Positions 37,301 through 45,167 of a DNA stretch of 64,000 nucleotides are shown one piece after another. Position 1 is the first letter of the stretch, and each line of letters opens with the position of its first letter. The DNA comes from PALSA-270 sp963770915 (GTDB lineage: Bacteria; Acidobacteriota; Terriglobia; Terriglobales; Acidobacteriaceae), in contig CAVYRG010000001.1 in the NCBI GenBank assembly GCA_963770915.1, positions 1,178,001 to 1,242,000 on the forward strand, written 5' to 3'. The translations under genes and the position numbers were made by a program. The notes beneath the pieces are model-generated. The model saw only the letters and a program-made list of their open reading frames with translations, did no database searches and was not told the DNA's origin.

Positions 37301-40300
37301 GGGCACGTTCGCTTGCCCGCCCAAACGGCCTTCTACACCCACTTCGCGTGCGACGGTCGTAACCTGATCCGCAAAGGTAGCGAGCGTATCCGTCATGTTG
37401 TTGATCGTTTCCGCTAGAGCCGCGACTTCGCCCTTCGCGTTGACCGTGAGCTTCTGAGTGAGCACGCCGTTCGCCACTGCAGTCACGACTTTGACGATGC
37501 CTCGCACCTGCTCCGTCAGGTTTGCTGCCATGACATTGACGTTGTCAGTAAGGTCTTTCCAGGTTCCGGCCACGCCCGGCACTTGCGCCTGACCTCCCAG
37601 CTTGCCTTCCGTACCAACTTCGCGGGCCACACGCGTCACTTCGGCAGCGAATGCGTTGAGCTGGTCCACCATCGTATTGATCGTATTCTTCAGCTCCAGA
37701 ATTTCGCCCTTCACGTCGACTGTGATTTTGCGGGACAGATCGCCGCGCGCCACAGCCGTGGTCACTTCAGCGATGTTGCGCACTTGCGCGGTAAGGTTCC
37801 CAGCCATCGCGTTCACCGAGTCCGTGAGATCTTTCCACGTTCCCGCCACGCCCGGGACATTCGCCTGACCGCCGAGACGGCCTTCCGTCCCCACTTCACG
37901 GGCTACACGGGTCACTTCAGCTGCAAACGAACGCAGCTGCTCGACCATCGTGTTCAGTGTTTCCTTGAGCTGGAGAATTTCACCGCGGACGTCCACCGTG
38001 ATCTTCTTCGACAAGTCACCGTTCGCGATGGCGGTCGCCACTTCCGCGATGTTACGAACTTGGCCAGTCAAGTTCGAGGCCATGAAGTTCACGTTGTCGG
38101 TAAGGTCTTTCCAGGTTCCGGCGACGCCGGGGACTTCAGCCTGTCCGCCAAGTTTACCGTCGGTTCCGACTTCGCGGGCCACGCGGGTCACTTCGCCGGC
38201 GAACGCGTTGAGCTGGTCCACCATCGTGTTGATGGTGTTTTTCAGCTCCAGAATTTCGCCTTTTACGTCGACTGTGATTTTACGCGACAGATCGCCGAGC
38301 GCGACCGCGGTGGTGACTTCCGCGATGTTGCGGACTTGGCCGGTCAAGTTTCCGGCCATGGAGTTGACCGAGTCCGTTAAGTCTTTCCAAGTACCGGCGA
38401 CGCCAGGCACGTTGGCTTGTCCGCCAAGCCTTCCTTCGCTACCCACCTCGCGCGCCACGCGCGTCACTTCACCGGCGAACGCGTTGAGCTGGTCCACCAT
38501 CGTGTTGATGGTTTCTTTCAATAACAGGATTTCGCCGCTGACGTTGACTGTGATTTTCTTCGACAAGTCACCGTTCGCAATTGCCGTCGAGACCTCAGCG
38601 ATATTACGCACCTGACCAGTGAGGTTCGACGCCATCGAGTTGACGGAGTCCGTAAGATCCTTCCACGTACCGCCGACCCCGGGCACCTGTGCCTGGCCGC
38701 CGAGCTTGCCATCCGTGCCGACCTCGCGGGCCACACGCGTAACTTCCGAAGCGAACGCGCGCAGCTGGTCGACCATCGTATTGAGGGTGTCTTTGAGCTC
38801 CAGGATTTCGCCCTTCACGTCGACCGTGATCTTGCGTGACAAGTCGCCGCGGGCCACGGCGGTCGCTACTTCGGCGATGTTGCGAACCTGGCCTGTAAGG
38901 TTTGAGGCCATAAAGTTGACGTTGTCGGTGAGATCTTTCCAGGTTCCGGCCACTCCGGGCACTTGCGCTTGACCGCCCAGTTTGCCTTCCGTACCGACTT
39001 CGCGGGCCACACGGGTAACCTCTCCGGCGAACGCGTTGAGCTGGTCCACCATCGTGTTGATGGTGTTCTTCAGCTCCAGAATTTCTCCCTTCACATCGAC
39101 GGTGATCTTGCGGGAAAGATCACCGCGGGCTACGGCAGTCGTGACCTCGGCGATGTTGCGTACCTGTCCGGTAAGATTACCCGCCATGGAGTTGACCGAG
39201 TCGGTCAGATCCTTCCACGTACCCGCCACGCCAGGCACGTTGGCCTGGCCGCCGAGCCGTCCTTCGCTTCCGACTTCGCGGGCTACGCGCGTCACCTCGC
39301 CGGCGAAGCGGTTCAGCTGGTCGACCATCGTGTTCAGGGTTTCTTTGAGCTGGAGAATTTCGCCGCGGACGTCGACCGTGATTTTTCGAGAAAGGTCGCC
39401 ATTAGCGATCGCAGTCGCGACTTCGGCAATGTTGCGTACTTGGCCGGTCAGGTTGCTGGCCATGAAGTTCACGTTATCGGTGAGGTCCTTCCAGGTACCG
39501 GCAACATCAGGTACCTCCGCCTGGCCGCCGAGCTTGCCATCCGTGCCCACTTCGCGCGCCACACGGGTGACTTCGCCCGCGAACGCGTTGAGCTGGTCCA
39601 CCATCGTGTTGATGGTGTTCTTCAGCTCCAGAATTTCTCCCTTCACATCCACGGTGATCTTGCGGGACAAATCTCCGCGAGCCACGGCGGTCGTCACTTC
39701 GGCGATGTTGCGAACTTGGGCGGTGAGATTTCCGGCCATGGCGTTCACTGAGTCGGTCAAGTCCTTCCACGTCCCGGCAACGCCGGGAACCACGGCTTGT
39801 CCGCCCAACTTTCCATCCGTCCCCACTTCGCGGGCAACGCGCGTGACTTCGGACGCAAAGGACCGTAATTGGTCAACCATCGTGTTGATGGCCTCTTTGA
39901 GCTGAAGGATTTCTCCGCGAACATCGACCGTAATTTTGCGGGAGAGGTCGCCGCTGGCCACCGCAGTGGCTACTTCGGCGATGTTGCGCACCTGGCCCGT
40001 CAAATTGCTGGCCATCGAGTTCACTGAATCGGTGAGGTCCTTCCAGGTTCCGGCGACACCAGGCACCTGGGCCTGGCCGCCCAGCTTGCCATCGGTGCCG
40101 ACTTCGCGGGCAACCCGAGTGACTTCCGCGGTGAACACGCCCAGCTGCTGAATCATCGTGTTCACGATATTGGCGGAACGCAGGAATTCGCCTTCGAGCG
40201 GGCGGCCATCCACGTCCAGCCGTACGGTCTGCGTCAGATTGCCCTGCGCAACCGCAGCGATGGCGCGCGTGACTTCGGTGGTCGGACGGAGCAGATCTTC

Positions 40301-40663
40301 CACCAGCGTGTTAACCGAACCTTCCATTTCCCCCCACGCTCCCCTCGACTGATCGAAGCGTGTACGTTCGCGAGTTCTGCCCTCTTTTCCGACGACCTGG
40401 CCGACGCGTTTTAACTCCCGGGCCATTTGCTGGTTAGCCGCGACGATCTCATTAAATGTGTCGGCAATCTTTCCTGACAACCCAGTCCAGCCGACGGGGA
40501 GGCGCACCGAGAAATCACCATCGCGCATGCTCTGCAGACTGGCCAGCAGAATGGCAAGTTCAGCCGATGGGTCAGCCGAGCCGTTGTGCCCATTGTTCTT
40601 GGCGGTTGGTTTGGGGCGATCGACCGCGGCAACCGGCGCCTGGTCGTGGGGTTGTCTATCCAT
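34352..40663 (-). CDS. Poly-HAMP hybrid histidine kinase with GAF, HisKA, HATPase and three receivers
   Basis: This 2103-residue soluble protein starts at ATG 40663 (after GCAGGAG); no membrane segment is seen. Residues about 25-1180 are HAMP domains: a divergent pair, then eleven near-identical 92-residue units (GTWKDLTD once per unit). A GAF domain (about 1200-1345) and a coiled coil (1350-1425) follow. Then come HisKA with H1438 in SHELRTPLNS, HATPase with NLLSNAFKFTEQ, and three receivers with Asp near 1763 (SLDVFLPDM), 1889 (LDLRLPDM) and 2034 (MDIMMPEM). The plan is that of the poly-HAMP kinases of soil bacteria and fungal group III kinases. It probably senses cytoplasmic or osmotic cues, by analogy. 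A CTAC-N10-GTAG palindrome lies 164 bp upstream. Confidence 0.9.
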   Translation of the reverse strand: MDRQPHDQAPVAAVDRPKPTAKNNGHNGSADPSAELAILLASLQSMRDGDFSVRLPVGWTGLSGKIADTFNEIVAANQQMARELKRVGQVVGKEGRTRERTRFDQSRGAWGEMEGSVNTLVEDLLRPTTEVTRAIAAVAQGNLTQTVRLDVDGRPLEGEFLRSANIVNTMIQQLGVFTAEVTRVAREVGTDGKLGGQAQVPGVAGTWKDLTDSVNSMASNLTGQVRNIAEVATAVASGDLSRKITVDVRGEILQLKEAINTMVDQLRSFASEVTRVAREVGTDGKLGGQAVVPGVAGTWKDLTDSVNAMAGNLTAQVRNIAEVTTAVARGDLSRKITVDVKGEILELKNTINTMVDQLNAFAGEVTRVAREVGTDGKLGGQAEVPDVAGTWKDLTDNVNFMASNLTGQVRNIAEVATAIANGDLSRKITVDVRGEILQLKETLNTMVDQLNRFAGEVTRVAREVGSEGRLGGQANVPGVAGTWKDLTDSVNSMAGNLTGQVRNIAEVTTAVARGDLSRKITVDVKGEILELKNTINTMVDQLNAFAGEVTRVAREVGTEGKLGGQAQVPGVAGTWKDLTDNVNFMASNLTGQVRNIAEVATAVARGDLSRKITVDVKGEILELKDTLNTMVDQLRAFASEVTRVAREVGTDGKLGGQAQVPGVGGTWKDLTDSVNSMASNLTGQVRNIAEVSTAIANGDLSKKITVNVSGEILLLKETINTMVDQLNAFAGEVTRVAREVGSEGRLGGQANVPGVAGTWKDLTDSVNSMAGNLTGQVRNIAEVTTAVALGDLSRKITVDVKGEILELKNTINTMVDQLNAFAGEVTRVAREVGTDGKLGGQAEVPGVAGTWKDLTDNVNFMASNLTGQVRNIAEVATAIANGDLSKKITVDVRGEILQLKETLNTMVEQLRSFAAEVTRVAREVGTEGRLGGQANVPGVAGTWKDLTDSVNAMAGNLTAQVRNIAEVTTAVARGDLSRKITVDVKGEILELKNTINTMVDQLNAFAAEVTRVAREVGTEGKLGGQAQVPGVAGTWKDLTDNVNVMAANLTEQVRGIVKVVTAVANGVLTQKLTVNAKGEVAALAETINNMTDTLATFADQVTTVAREVGVEGRLGGQANVPGAAGTWKDLTGNVNLLADNLTRQVRAIAEVATAVTKGDLTRSIQVEASGEVAELKDNINTMIDNLRLTTDRNTEQDWLKTNLARFTGMLQGQRDLGAVGRMLLSELTPLVNAQQGVIYQMEGEESAGLALLSAFAGDGKDGHLRQLQIGEGLVGQCAAEKRRMLITDLPAHTVPIRSGLFEATPRNVIVLPVLFEDRVKAVIELASLSNFTALQLAFLDQLTSSIGIVLNSIEATMQTEGLLKQSQQLAAELQTQQKELQQTNEQLAQKAQQLAEQNVEVERKNQEIEQARRALEEKAKELALTSKYKSEFLANMSHELRTPLNSILVLGQQLSDNPEGNLTAKQVEFSRTIHAAGTDLLNLISDILDLSKIESGTVSVEAQEVFFGGLLDTVARPFRHEAENRKLAFDVHVDPHLPRGMVTDSKRLQQVLKNLLSNAFKFTEQGGVRLSVSVPAGGWSDNHPILSGVGAVVAFEVTDTGIGIPFEKQRIIFEAFQQADAGTSRKYGGTGLGLAISRELANLLGGEIQLRSTPGKGSSFTLYLPQTYVGPANVAASEHKAAAVPSPLQLGAMNVSELPVEQIPDDRENLQPDDSVLLIVEDDPHYARVLCDLARDKGFKVLVAMNGASALMLAREFHPTAISLDVFLPDMLGWTVLNHLKQDPATRHIPVQMLTLDEDRHHGLARGAFAFVTKPTTSEEIESALLRIKEYATPRRKKLLVVEDNPAEQLSIRELLGYKDVEITIAASGEEALKAVGEGSVDCVVLDLRLPDMSGFEVLERLRDTPARNDLPVVVFTGKELSPEEDARLHTLARSVVVKGVESPERLLDETALFLHRVVSDLPPEKQRMLDRLHRSDDALVGKKVLIVDDDVRNIFALSSVLERRGMNVLTAGTGREAIATLESTTDVAIVLMDIMMPEMDGYETVQVIRQKPAFRRLPIVALTAKAMKGDREKCLEAGASEYLAKPVNTEQLLSALRMWLHR
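37201..40250 (-). repeat. Eleven tandem 276-bp units within the poly-HAMP kinase
   Basis: The 92-residue unit, each with two HAMP domains, recurs eleven times in register; the first and last copies of GTWKDLT lie near 40036 and 37274, a distance of ten units of 276 bp. Units alternate in type (NFM/NSM/NAM; RGDLS/NGDLS), as if pairs had been duplicated. Boundaries are approximate. Codon variation between copies shows the array is not a recent assembly collapse. Confidence 0.85.
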
Positions 40664-40826
40664 GTGATTTGACTCCTGCCTGATTAGCGGAGCACCAAGC
40701 GTCCATATACATGGGAGATGGCGGACATCTTCCAATCCTGTCAGCTCTGGAACACGAAGCAACCTTCAGTCAGGGGGAAGCCCCTTTGAAAGATCTAATT
40801 TTCACATGGCCGACGGTAGGTTGACT

Positions 40827-40844
40827 CTACAGTGTTTCCTGTAG
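40827..40844. promoter_or_regulatory. 18-bp palindrome, CTAC-N10-GTAG type (site B)
   Basis: CTACAGTGTTTCCTGTAG differs at one base from the site at 654-671. It lies 164 bp upstream of the poly-HAMP kinase start. The rest of the 40664-40993 spacer shows no gene. Confidence 0.45.
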
Positions 40845-40993
40845 GCAATCAGCATGGAGGGTGAAGCGTCGTTGTTGTATGCCGGCACTGAGCTGATGCA
40901 TTCGGAGTGGCACAGCCCGCGGGGACGTTGCAATGCGACGATTGCAACGTCGAAGTTGCAGATAAGGCTCGCGCAGCTCGCTGCACGTCCAAT

Positions 40994-41134
40994 TCAGGCC
41001 GACATCGCGTGGTTGACAGCCAGCGTGGGCCGGCCTTCGTGCCGAGGAGCAAGGAATAGGGCCAGAACCGCCCCGACTCCTAAGCCGACCAATAGAAATG
41101 TGACCGCTGTGGACGGATCGTATTCGGGTCTCAT
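40994..41134 (-). CDS. Small membrane protein, YtxH-like
   Basis: This 46-residue protein has one membrane segment near its start, STAVTFLLVGLGVGAVLALF, followed by LAPRHEGRP. The pattern is that of YtxH-like proteins, small anchored stress proteins, but it ends shortly after the LAPR block, where relatives go on for 40-60 residues, so it may be truncated. ATG 41134 was chosen; an ATG at 41161 would add nine residues. Its neighbours are the poly-HAMP kinase on one side and a 517-bp spacer on the other. The role is unknown. Confidence 0.4.
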   Translation of the reverse strand: MRPEYDPSTAVTFLLVGLGVGAVLALFLAPRHEGRPTLAVNHAMSA

Positions 41135-41651
41135 ATATTGCCTACGCAGCGGTTTCCTCATCCCCGGCCTCGGTAGACTCGCCCGCTTCACTTTCGTTTC
41201 TTTCCAAACGAACTGCGCAACTATGTTCTCGCCGCTCTTTCTCCGAGGCAAGGCTTTCCCCGCATTGCTCGCATCTGCTAATTCCCTTTTCCATCTTGAG
41301 TCTCCTCTTCGATTTTGGCAGACGAGGTGGCGCGGCCTCACACCTTGACTCTAACGTTCTTTGTGTTGATCACACTATCCGGAGCATCCTGTATAAGCGC
41401 ACGGGATAGGGCTGCTGCTTGACAATAGCGGCCAGACACTGCGATTCATCCAGACTCTACCCGGCAAACTGTAGTTACGTTAGAGTCCGCGTTGACCCAC
41501 GGTATAACTTACCCGATGTGCGCCAGGTTTTTCTCAGAGGCAGAAAGGCAAACACTTCGCAAGTCGTTATCTTTACGGAATGACCGTGTTTGGCAGGGCG
41601 CTTGCCACAACCTGGGCAAGCAAGAATTACTCTCTCTAGGAGGACACAGAA
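41135..41651. other. 517-bp spacer; palindrome at 41457-41474
   Basis: No coding frame with recognisable product was seen. CTACCCGGCAAACTGTAG at 41457-41474 fits CTAC-N10-GTAG and lies 178 bp before ATG 41652. The Shine-Dalgarno AGGAGG at 41640-41645 belongs to the next gene. Confidence 0.4.
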
Positions 41652-42023
41652 ATGAAATCAGCAACATATTTGAAATGCTTCGGGGCTGCCGTTGTGGCTC
41701 TGGGGCTGGCCGCGGTCCCGGCTTTGAGCCAGGCACAGGAAGATCCGGCACAGGCACAGCCCTCACGAACACAGGCCGCGCCCACCAGCCCCGATCAAGG
41801 CATGCCTCAGGAACAGCAGGTGAAAACCTTCACCGGCACTATCGTGAAAGCCAAAGGAGAGCTGGTGTTGAAGGATGCCAGTACCAAAGCCAAATACAAA
41901 CTGGACAATGCCGGGCAGGTGAAGCAGTACCAAGGGAAAAACGTGAAGGTGACTGGGACGTTGGATACGGCCACCAATACCATTCATGTGTCCAACGTTG
42001 AATTGGCATCAGCGGCGTATTAA
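41652..42023 (+). CDS. Exported DUF5818-like protein
   Basis: The 123-residue protein has a signal peptide (residues 1-29, ending near ALSQA) and an unstructured Gln/Pro/Ala stretch, then a compact beta domain: TFTGTIVKAKGELVLKDAST, KQYQGKNVKVTGTLDTATNT and IHVSNVELA. This is the small OB-like barrel of the DUF5818 type, common in acidobacterial exported proteins. AGGAGG lies 6-11 bp before ATG 41652. It stands alone between two long spacers and ends at a stem-loop, so it is monocistronic. Function unknown. Confidence 0.7.
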   Translation: MKSATYLKCFGAAVVALGLAAVPALSQAQEDPAQAQPSRTQAAPTSPDQGMPQEQQVKTFTGTIVKAKGELVLKDASTKAKYKLDNAGQVKQYQGKNVKVTGTLDTATNTIHVSNVELASAAY

Positions 42024-42041
42024 AGGCCGTCTCGCCGGAAG

Positions 42042-42063
42042 GAGGGGCTTTAGACAGTCCCTC
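42042..42063 (+). terminator. Stem-loop after the DUF5818-like gene
   Basis: GAGGG and CCCTC arms flank a 12-base loop, 18 bp past the stop at 42023, and TTTCGTTTCT follows. The T-rich tail suggests an intrinsic terminator with a weak stem. Confidence 0.45.
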
Positions 42064-42274
42064 TTTCGTTTCTGCGTGGCTTCATGGCGTTTTTATAGAT
42101 ATCCCTCGTCACAACCTATCCTAAACGGCGACGCGTGCCACGAGGCGCATTTCGTCGAGACGCCTTTCCTGACATTAGGCGGCGTACGACAAGCACCCAG
42201 GACCAGGAAGGGGTTCCGCCACCTCCAAAAAAAGGATTGGCAGCCAGCCCTTCCTTCGTCTATTGCTTTGCGCC

Positions 42275-43057
42275 CTATTGGCAACCCGCGGTCTCAACCA
42301 TAGGGATGGGGCCAATAAGAACCGCCTCGGCGGGCTCGGAACGATCAGCGGTCGATCGGCTTCGAGGACGCCGGCTAAGAAATGGCGCATCCCTCTGAGA
42401 TGGACACGCCGTCACTGGACGAGAGGAGTTTTTCTTGTCGACGAAGAGTAACTCGGACAGCCGAAGCTTCGCTTTGTGCAGCTGTGATTTCGAATTGCCG
42501 ACCGAGCAATGCAGCAGTTTCGCAATCTCGCGATGCTGGTAACCCTCTACCTCGTGCAAAATGAAAATGGTTCGATAGCCCTCTGGAAGATCCCCAAGTG
42601 CGCGCGCCAAGGCGATGCGCTCCACTGTCCCGGACAGTTTTGGGTCGCTGCGGCCGAAGTCACGTGGGACCGACGCGTGATCAACCCAGATGGGCTCATC
42701 CAAAGACACTTCACGAGGCTTACGCCTGCGAAGGCTCATCAACACCGTATTCACGGCGACCCGGTAAAGCCAGGTTGAGAAGGCGGACTCTCCGCGAAAT
42801 GTGCCCAATTTCCGAAACACCTGAATGAAGGCCTCCTGAGTCAAATCTTCCGCGTCGGCAACGTCATTGGTCATCAAGAAGCACAGAGAGTAGACCCTCT
42901 TTTTATGTTGCTGAAAAAGTACCGCGAAAGCATCGGCGTCTCCCGTTTGTGCCCGGGCCACAAGCTCTGCCTGTGCGCTGATGGGCGGCATGCCTGCAGC
43001 CGGGAGGGCTGCGACAGTCGAGATGGGATTTGGGACGGTCCAGGAAAGTGTCGCCAT
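42275..43057 (-). CDS. ECF-type RNA polymerase sigma factor
   Basis: This 260-residue sigma-70 family factor has region 2 (residues about 40-105: LFQQHKKRVYSLCFLMTNDV, DAEDLTQEAFIQVF, FSTWLYRVAVN) and region 4 (about 145-205: ALGDLPEGYRTIFILHEVEG, HREIAKLLHCSVGNSKSQLH). There is no region 3, as in ECF factors, but the protein goes on about 50 residues beyond region 4, with no recognised domain. No anti-sigma factor is next to it; upstream is a 390-bp spacer. ATG 43057 follows AAAGGAATCTCACG. It probably directs a stress regulon, and no target can be named. Confidence 0.85.
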   Translation of the reverse strand: MATLSWTVPNPISTVAALPAAGMPPISAQAELVARAQTGDADAFAVLFQQHKKRVYSLCFLMTNDVADAEDLTQEAFIQVFRKLGTFRGESAFSTWLYRVAVNTVLMSLRRRKPREVSLDEPIWVDHASVPRDFGRSDPKLSGTVERIALARALGDLPEGYRTIFILHEVEGYQHREIAKLLHCSVGNSKSQLHKAKLRLSELLFVDKKNSSRPVTACPSQRDAPFLSRRPRSRSTADRSEPAEAVLIGPIPMVETAGCQ

Positions 43058-43447
43058 CGTGAGATTCCTTTCTTGCCACTCTTAGGTTCTCTTGCCGCTC
43101 TTGCCTCGCGGCCTTCGCTCCTCGCGCACCGCACGCAGAGGTAAGCCGCGCGAGGAGAAGCATAGGATTTTTCTCCGATCCAGCACTATCCAGTTACACC
43201 AGTAAACGAATAGGAGCTTTCCTGTAGAACGTGCGGGGAACCCACTCAGTTGTTCAGGAGGATTGGCGCACCCGCGCTCATTGGCGCTACTTGGCAAAAT
43301 ATTCAGGGAAAACGCTTGGCTAGAGCAAGTTTGTTGTCCTTACAACGGATAGGAGGGAACTAGCGTCGAAAGGATGTTCAGGGTCGCCTTATTTGGGGGC
43401 GACCGGCCACTGACTTCCTGGCCGCCCGTCGTCCCGGAGATTTTTGA
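43058..43447. other. 390-bp divergent spacer between sigma and response-regulator genes
   Basis: No gene is recognised. ATAGGAGCTTTCCTGTAG at 43210-43227 shares the right half TTTCCTGTAG with site B at 40827-40844 but only weakly matches on the left, so it is at best a half-site. It lies 221 bp before ATG 43448 and 153 bp before the sigma-factor start. Confidence 0.3.
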
Positions 43448-44101
43448 ATGGCACCATTCCGTATATTGGTCGCCGATGATCACGAGGTCGTAAGACGCGG
43501 GCTGCTTTCGCTTCTGGGCGGCCATGAGGGATGGGAAATCTGCGGCCAAGCTGTCGATGGCCTGGATGCCGTGACGCAAGCCGCACGATTGAAACCGGAC
43601 CTGGTGGTTTTAGATGTGGCGATGCCGCAAATGAATGGGGTCGATGCAGCACGACAGATCTTGCAAAACGAACCGCGGACGGCAATCTTAGTCTTGACGA
43701 TCGACGATTCCGACCAGATCGTGCAAGCCGCTGTAGAAGCCGGCGCCCACGGCTTCCTGCTAAAGTCCGACGCAGTGCGTGATCTGGTGCAAGCGGTGGA
43801 GGCTTTGCAACGAAACCGAACATTCTTTACGTCCAGAACTCCCCAGCCTTCTGCCATGACCTGCCGCGGTGCCACGTTACCGCCAAGAGTTGCTCGCAAC
43901 CGTCTCACCGCCCGTGAACGAGAAGTCGTCCAGCTCTTGGCCGAAGGCAAGACCACGAAAGAAGTCGCTCGCGATCTTGGGTTAAGCGTCAAAACAGCCG
44001 AAACTCATCGCGCCAATATCATGCGCAAGCTGGACTTTCATTCCGTAAGCCAGTTGATTATGTATGCGCTCCGCAACCATATCGTGCGGCTTGTCGACTA
44101 G
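43448..44101 (+). CDS. NarL/FixJ-family response regulator
   Basis: This 217-residue regulator has a receiver domain (residues 5-120) with D56 in VLDVAMPQM and switch Lys in LKSDA, and a LuxR-type HTH (about 150-210, LTAREREVVQLLAEGKTTKE, VKTAETHRANIMRKL). It is a close paralogue of 29273-29944, and the DNA-recognition helix VKTAETHR is the same, so both may bind the same sites. It starts at ATG 43448, diverging from the ECF sigma gene. A stem-loop follows 67 bp after the stop. No cognate kinase is adjacent. Confidence 0.9.
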   Translation: MAPFRILVADDHEVVRRGLLSLLGGHEGWEICGQAVDGLDAVTQAARLKPDLVVLDVAMPQMNGVDAARQILQNEPRTAILVLTIDDSDQIVQAAVEAGAHGFLLKSDAVRDLVQAVEALQRNRTFFTSRTPQPSAMTCRGATLPPRVARNRLTAREREVVQLLAEGKTTKEVARDLGLSVKTAETHRANIMRKLDFHSVSQLIMYALRNHIVRLVD

Positions 44102-44533
44102 AGAACCGCCAAGAACAACTGGAGCCCGCAGAGGCCAAACACCGACGGTAGTCAAAGGAACAAATAGAAGCGGGCACTTCTGGGGGTAGAAGCACCCGCT
44201 TGCCTCGTGTCCGATTTGTATTACTTTTTTAGTCTCGACTTGGGTGCGCGACAATACCACCGAACCTGTAAAGGAGTTTGAAACTCTGCGTAGATCAGTG
44301 CGGGCGGGAGAAGTCCTTCCCGAGTCCCGAATACTCGCCTGGTCTCGATTGAGTGCCTTCTTGACAGTTCACGACCTGAGCTTCGATGGTCCCGTGTCGC
44401 TCTCACAACGATTTCGTGGTTGGCGTAACTGGAAAGTCAATCCAGCATCTACCCGATTGCAACCTGCGATGGGTAATCTATATTGCCCTCATTCTCCCCA
44501 AAACTTGCGAGCGCTTTGCCTGAGAGGTCAACC
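44102..44533. other. 432-bp spacer after response regulator
   Basis: It contains the stem-loop at 44168-44201. No convincing gene is seen. The next gene starts at ATG 44534, with GAGAGGTC about 6 bp before it. Confidence 0.4.
44168..44201. terminator. Stem-loop, terminator-like
   Basis: AAGCGGG and CCCGCTT pair at the base; after a 2x2 mismatch, CTTCT and AGAAG pair around a 6-base loop. It lies 67 bp beyond the stop at 44101. A T-rich stretch (TTTGTATTACTTTTTT) begins 14 bp after it. Confidence 0.5.
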
Positions 44534-44782
44534 ATGCACCAGATCCAGAATTGTGGTGATGATCACTGGAAGCACGTGTATCGCGCAGCATTGTTTGAGA
44601 GCAACCGCGCGACAATTCCACTCAGGATTGCGGAAGCGCAGCAGTTAATTGGGCGACGCAGATCGGAATTAATCAATAGCCCGAATGCAGACACTGAGGA
44701 AAGAAATGCTTTAGACCACGCTTTGTATTGCCTCCAGGCGCTGCGGACTTGCTTAAGGAGTTCGGCTACGGAAGCAGCGTGA
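44534..44782 (+). CDS. Small conserved protein, 82 residues
   Basis: This protein has the layout of a small helical protein family I know only as conserved in acidobacteria: an aromatic start (HWKHVYRAALFESNRATIPL), a long helix (RIAEAQQLIGRRRSELINSP) and a C-terminal helix (EERNALDHALYCLQALRTCL). It has no signal peptide or membrane segment. Its stop overlaps, by 17 bp, the stop of the minus-strand gene at 44766-45167, so the two are convergent. Function is unknown. The family pattern and codon use support it as real. Confidence 0.6.
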   Translation: MHQIQNCGDDHWKHVYRAALFESNRATIPLRIAEAQQLIGRRRSELINSPNADTEERNALDHALYCLQALRTCLRSSATEAA

Positions 44783-45167
44783 GGCCTCGAAAGTGCCACG
44801 CTCTCACCGTGTGAGTGCGCCCCCTATCGTTCTCTGGTGCGGGCAACTTTGATGGTTGCGCGACCGCCCCGCCGCTGCTCGCGTTCAGGCGGCGGCACGC
44901 CTTTGCGCAGAGAGGGGATTTGCGGGAACCAGAGTTATGGCCTTCTTTCTTCTTCAGCGACCCGCTGGTGGCACGAGAGCGCTTGCCGGACACACGGCGC
45001 GCAGGAGTACGTCCCTTGGCCAAGTCGCGAGTCGCTTGTTTTCGGGTCGCCGCAGAAGCGGACCCTTTTCGAGGCGGGGAAAGCTTCACTCCAGCGCGCA
45101 GCGCCTTGGAGAGACCAATGGCTACGGCCTGCTTGGGGGAACGGGGCCATGCTTGGCGACTTCTCAT
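44766..45167 (-). CDS. Basic Lys/Arg/Ser-rich protein with a KQAVAIGLSKA-type helix
   Basis: This 133-residue protein is highly basic, with SPKQAVAIGLSKALRAGVKL near the start. This short motif recurs in small proteins of Acidobacteriota and other soil bacteria, often followed by a basic tail (KGRTPARRVSGKRSRATSGS, KKKEGHNSGSRK). The tail is histone H1-like and could bind nucleic acid. ATG 45167 has AGGGAGG 4 bp upstream. It is convergent with 44534-44782, with a 17-bp overlap. The last about 30 residues have no features. Function is inferred only from composition. Confidence 0.55.
   Translation of the reverse strand: MRSRQAWPRSPKQAVAIGLSKALRAGVKLSPPRKGSASAATRKQATRDLAKGRTPARRVSGKRSRATSGSLKKKEGHNSGSRKSPLCAKACRRLNASSGGAVAQPSKLPAPENDRGRTHTVRAWHFRGLTLLP

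Noticed and set aside
37201..40250. CRISPR array or genomic satellite from the repeated 276-bp units
   Set aside because: The units are in one open reading frame and encode HAMP domains; long frames on the opposite strand are shadows of the same repeats.
41377..41394. A further CTAC-N10-GTAG site ending CCTGTAT
   Set aside because: Only the right half fits; the left half ATCCGG does not match.
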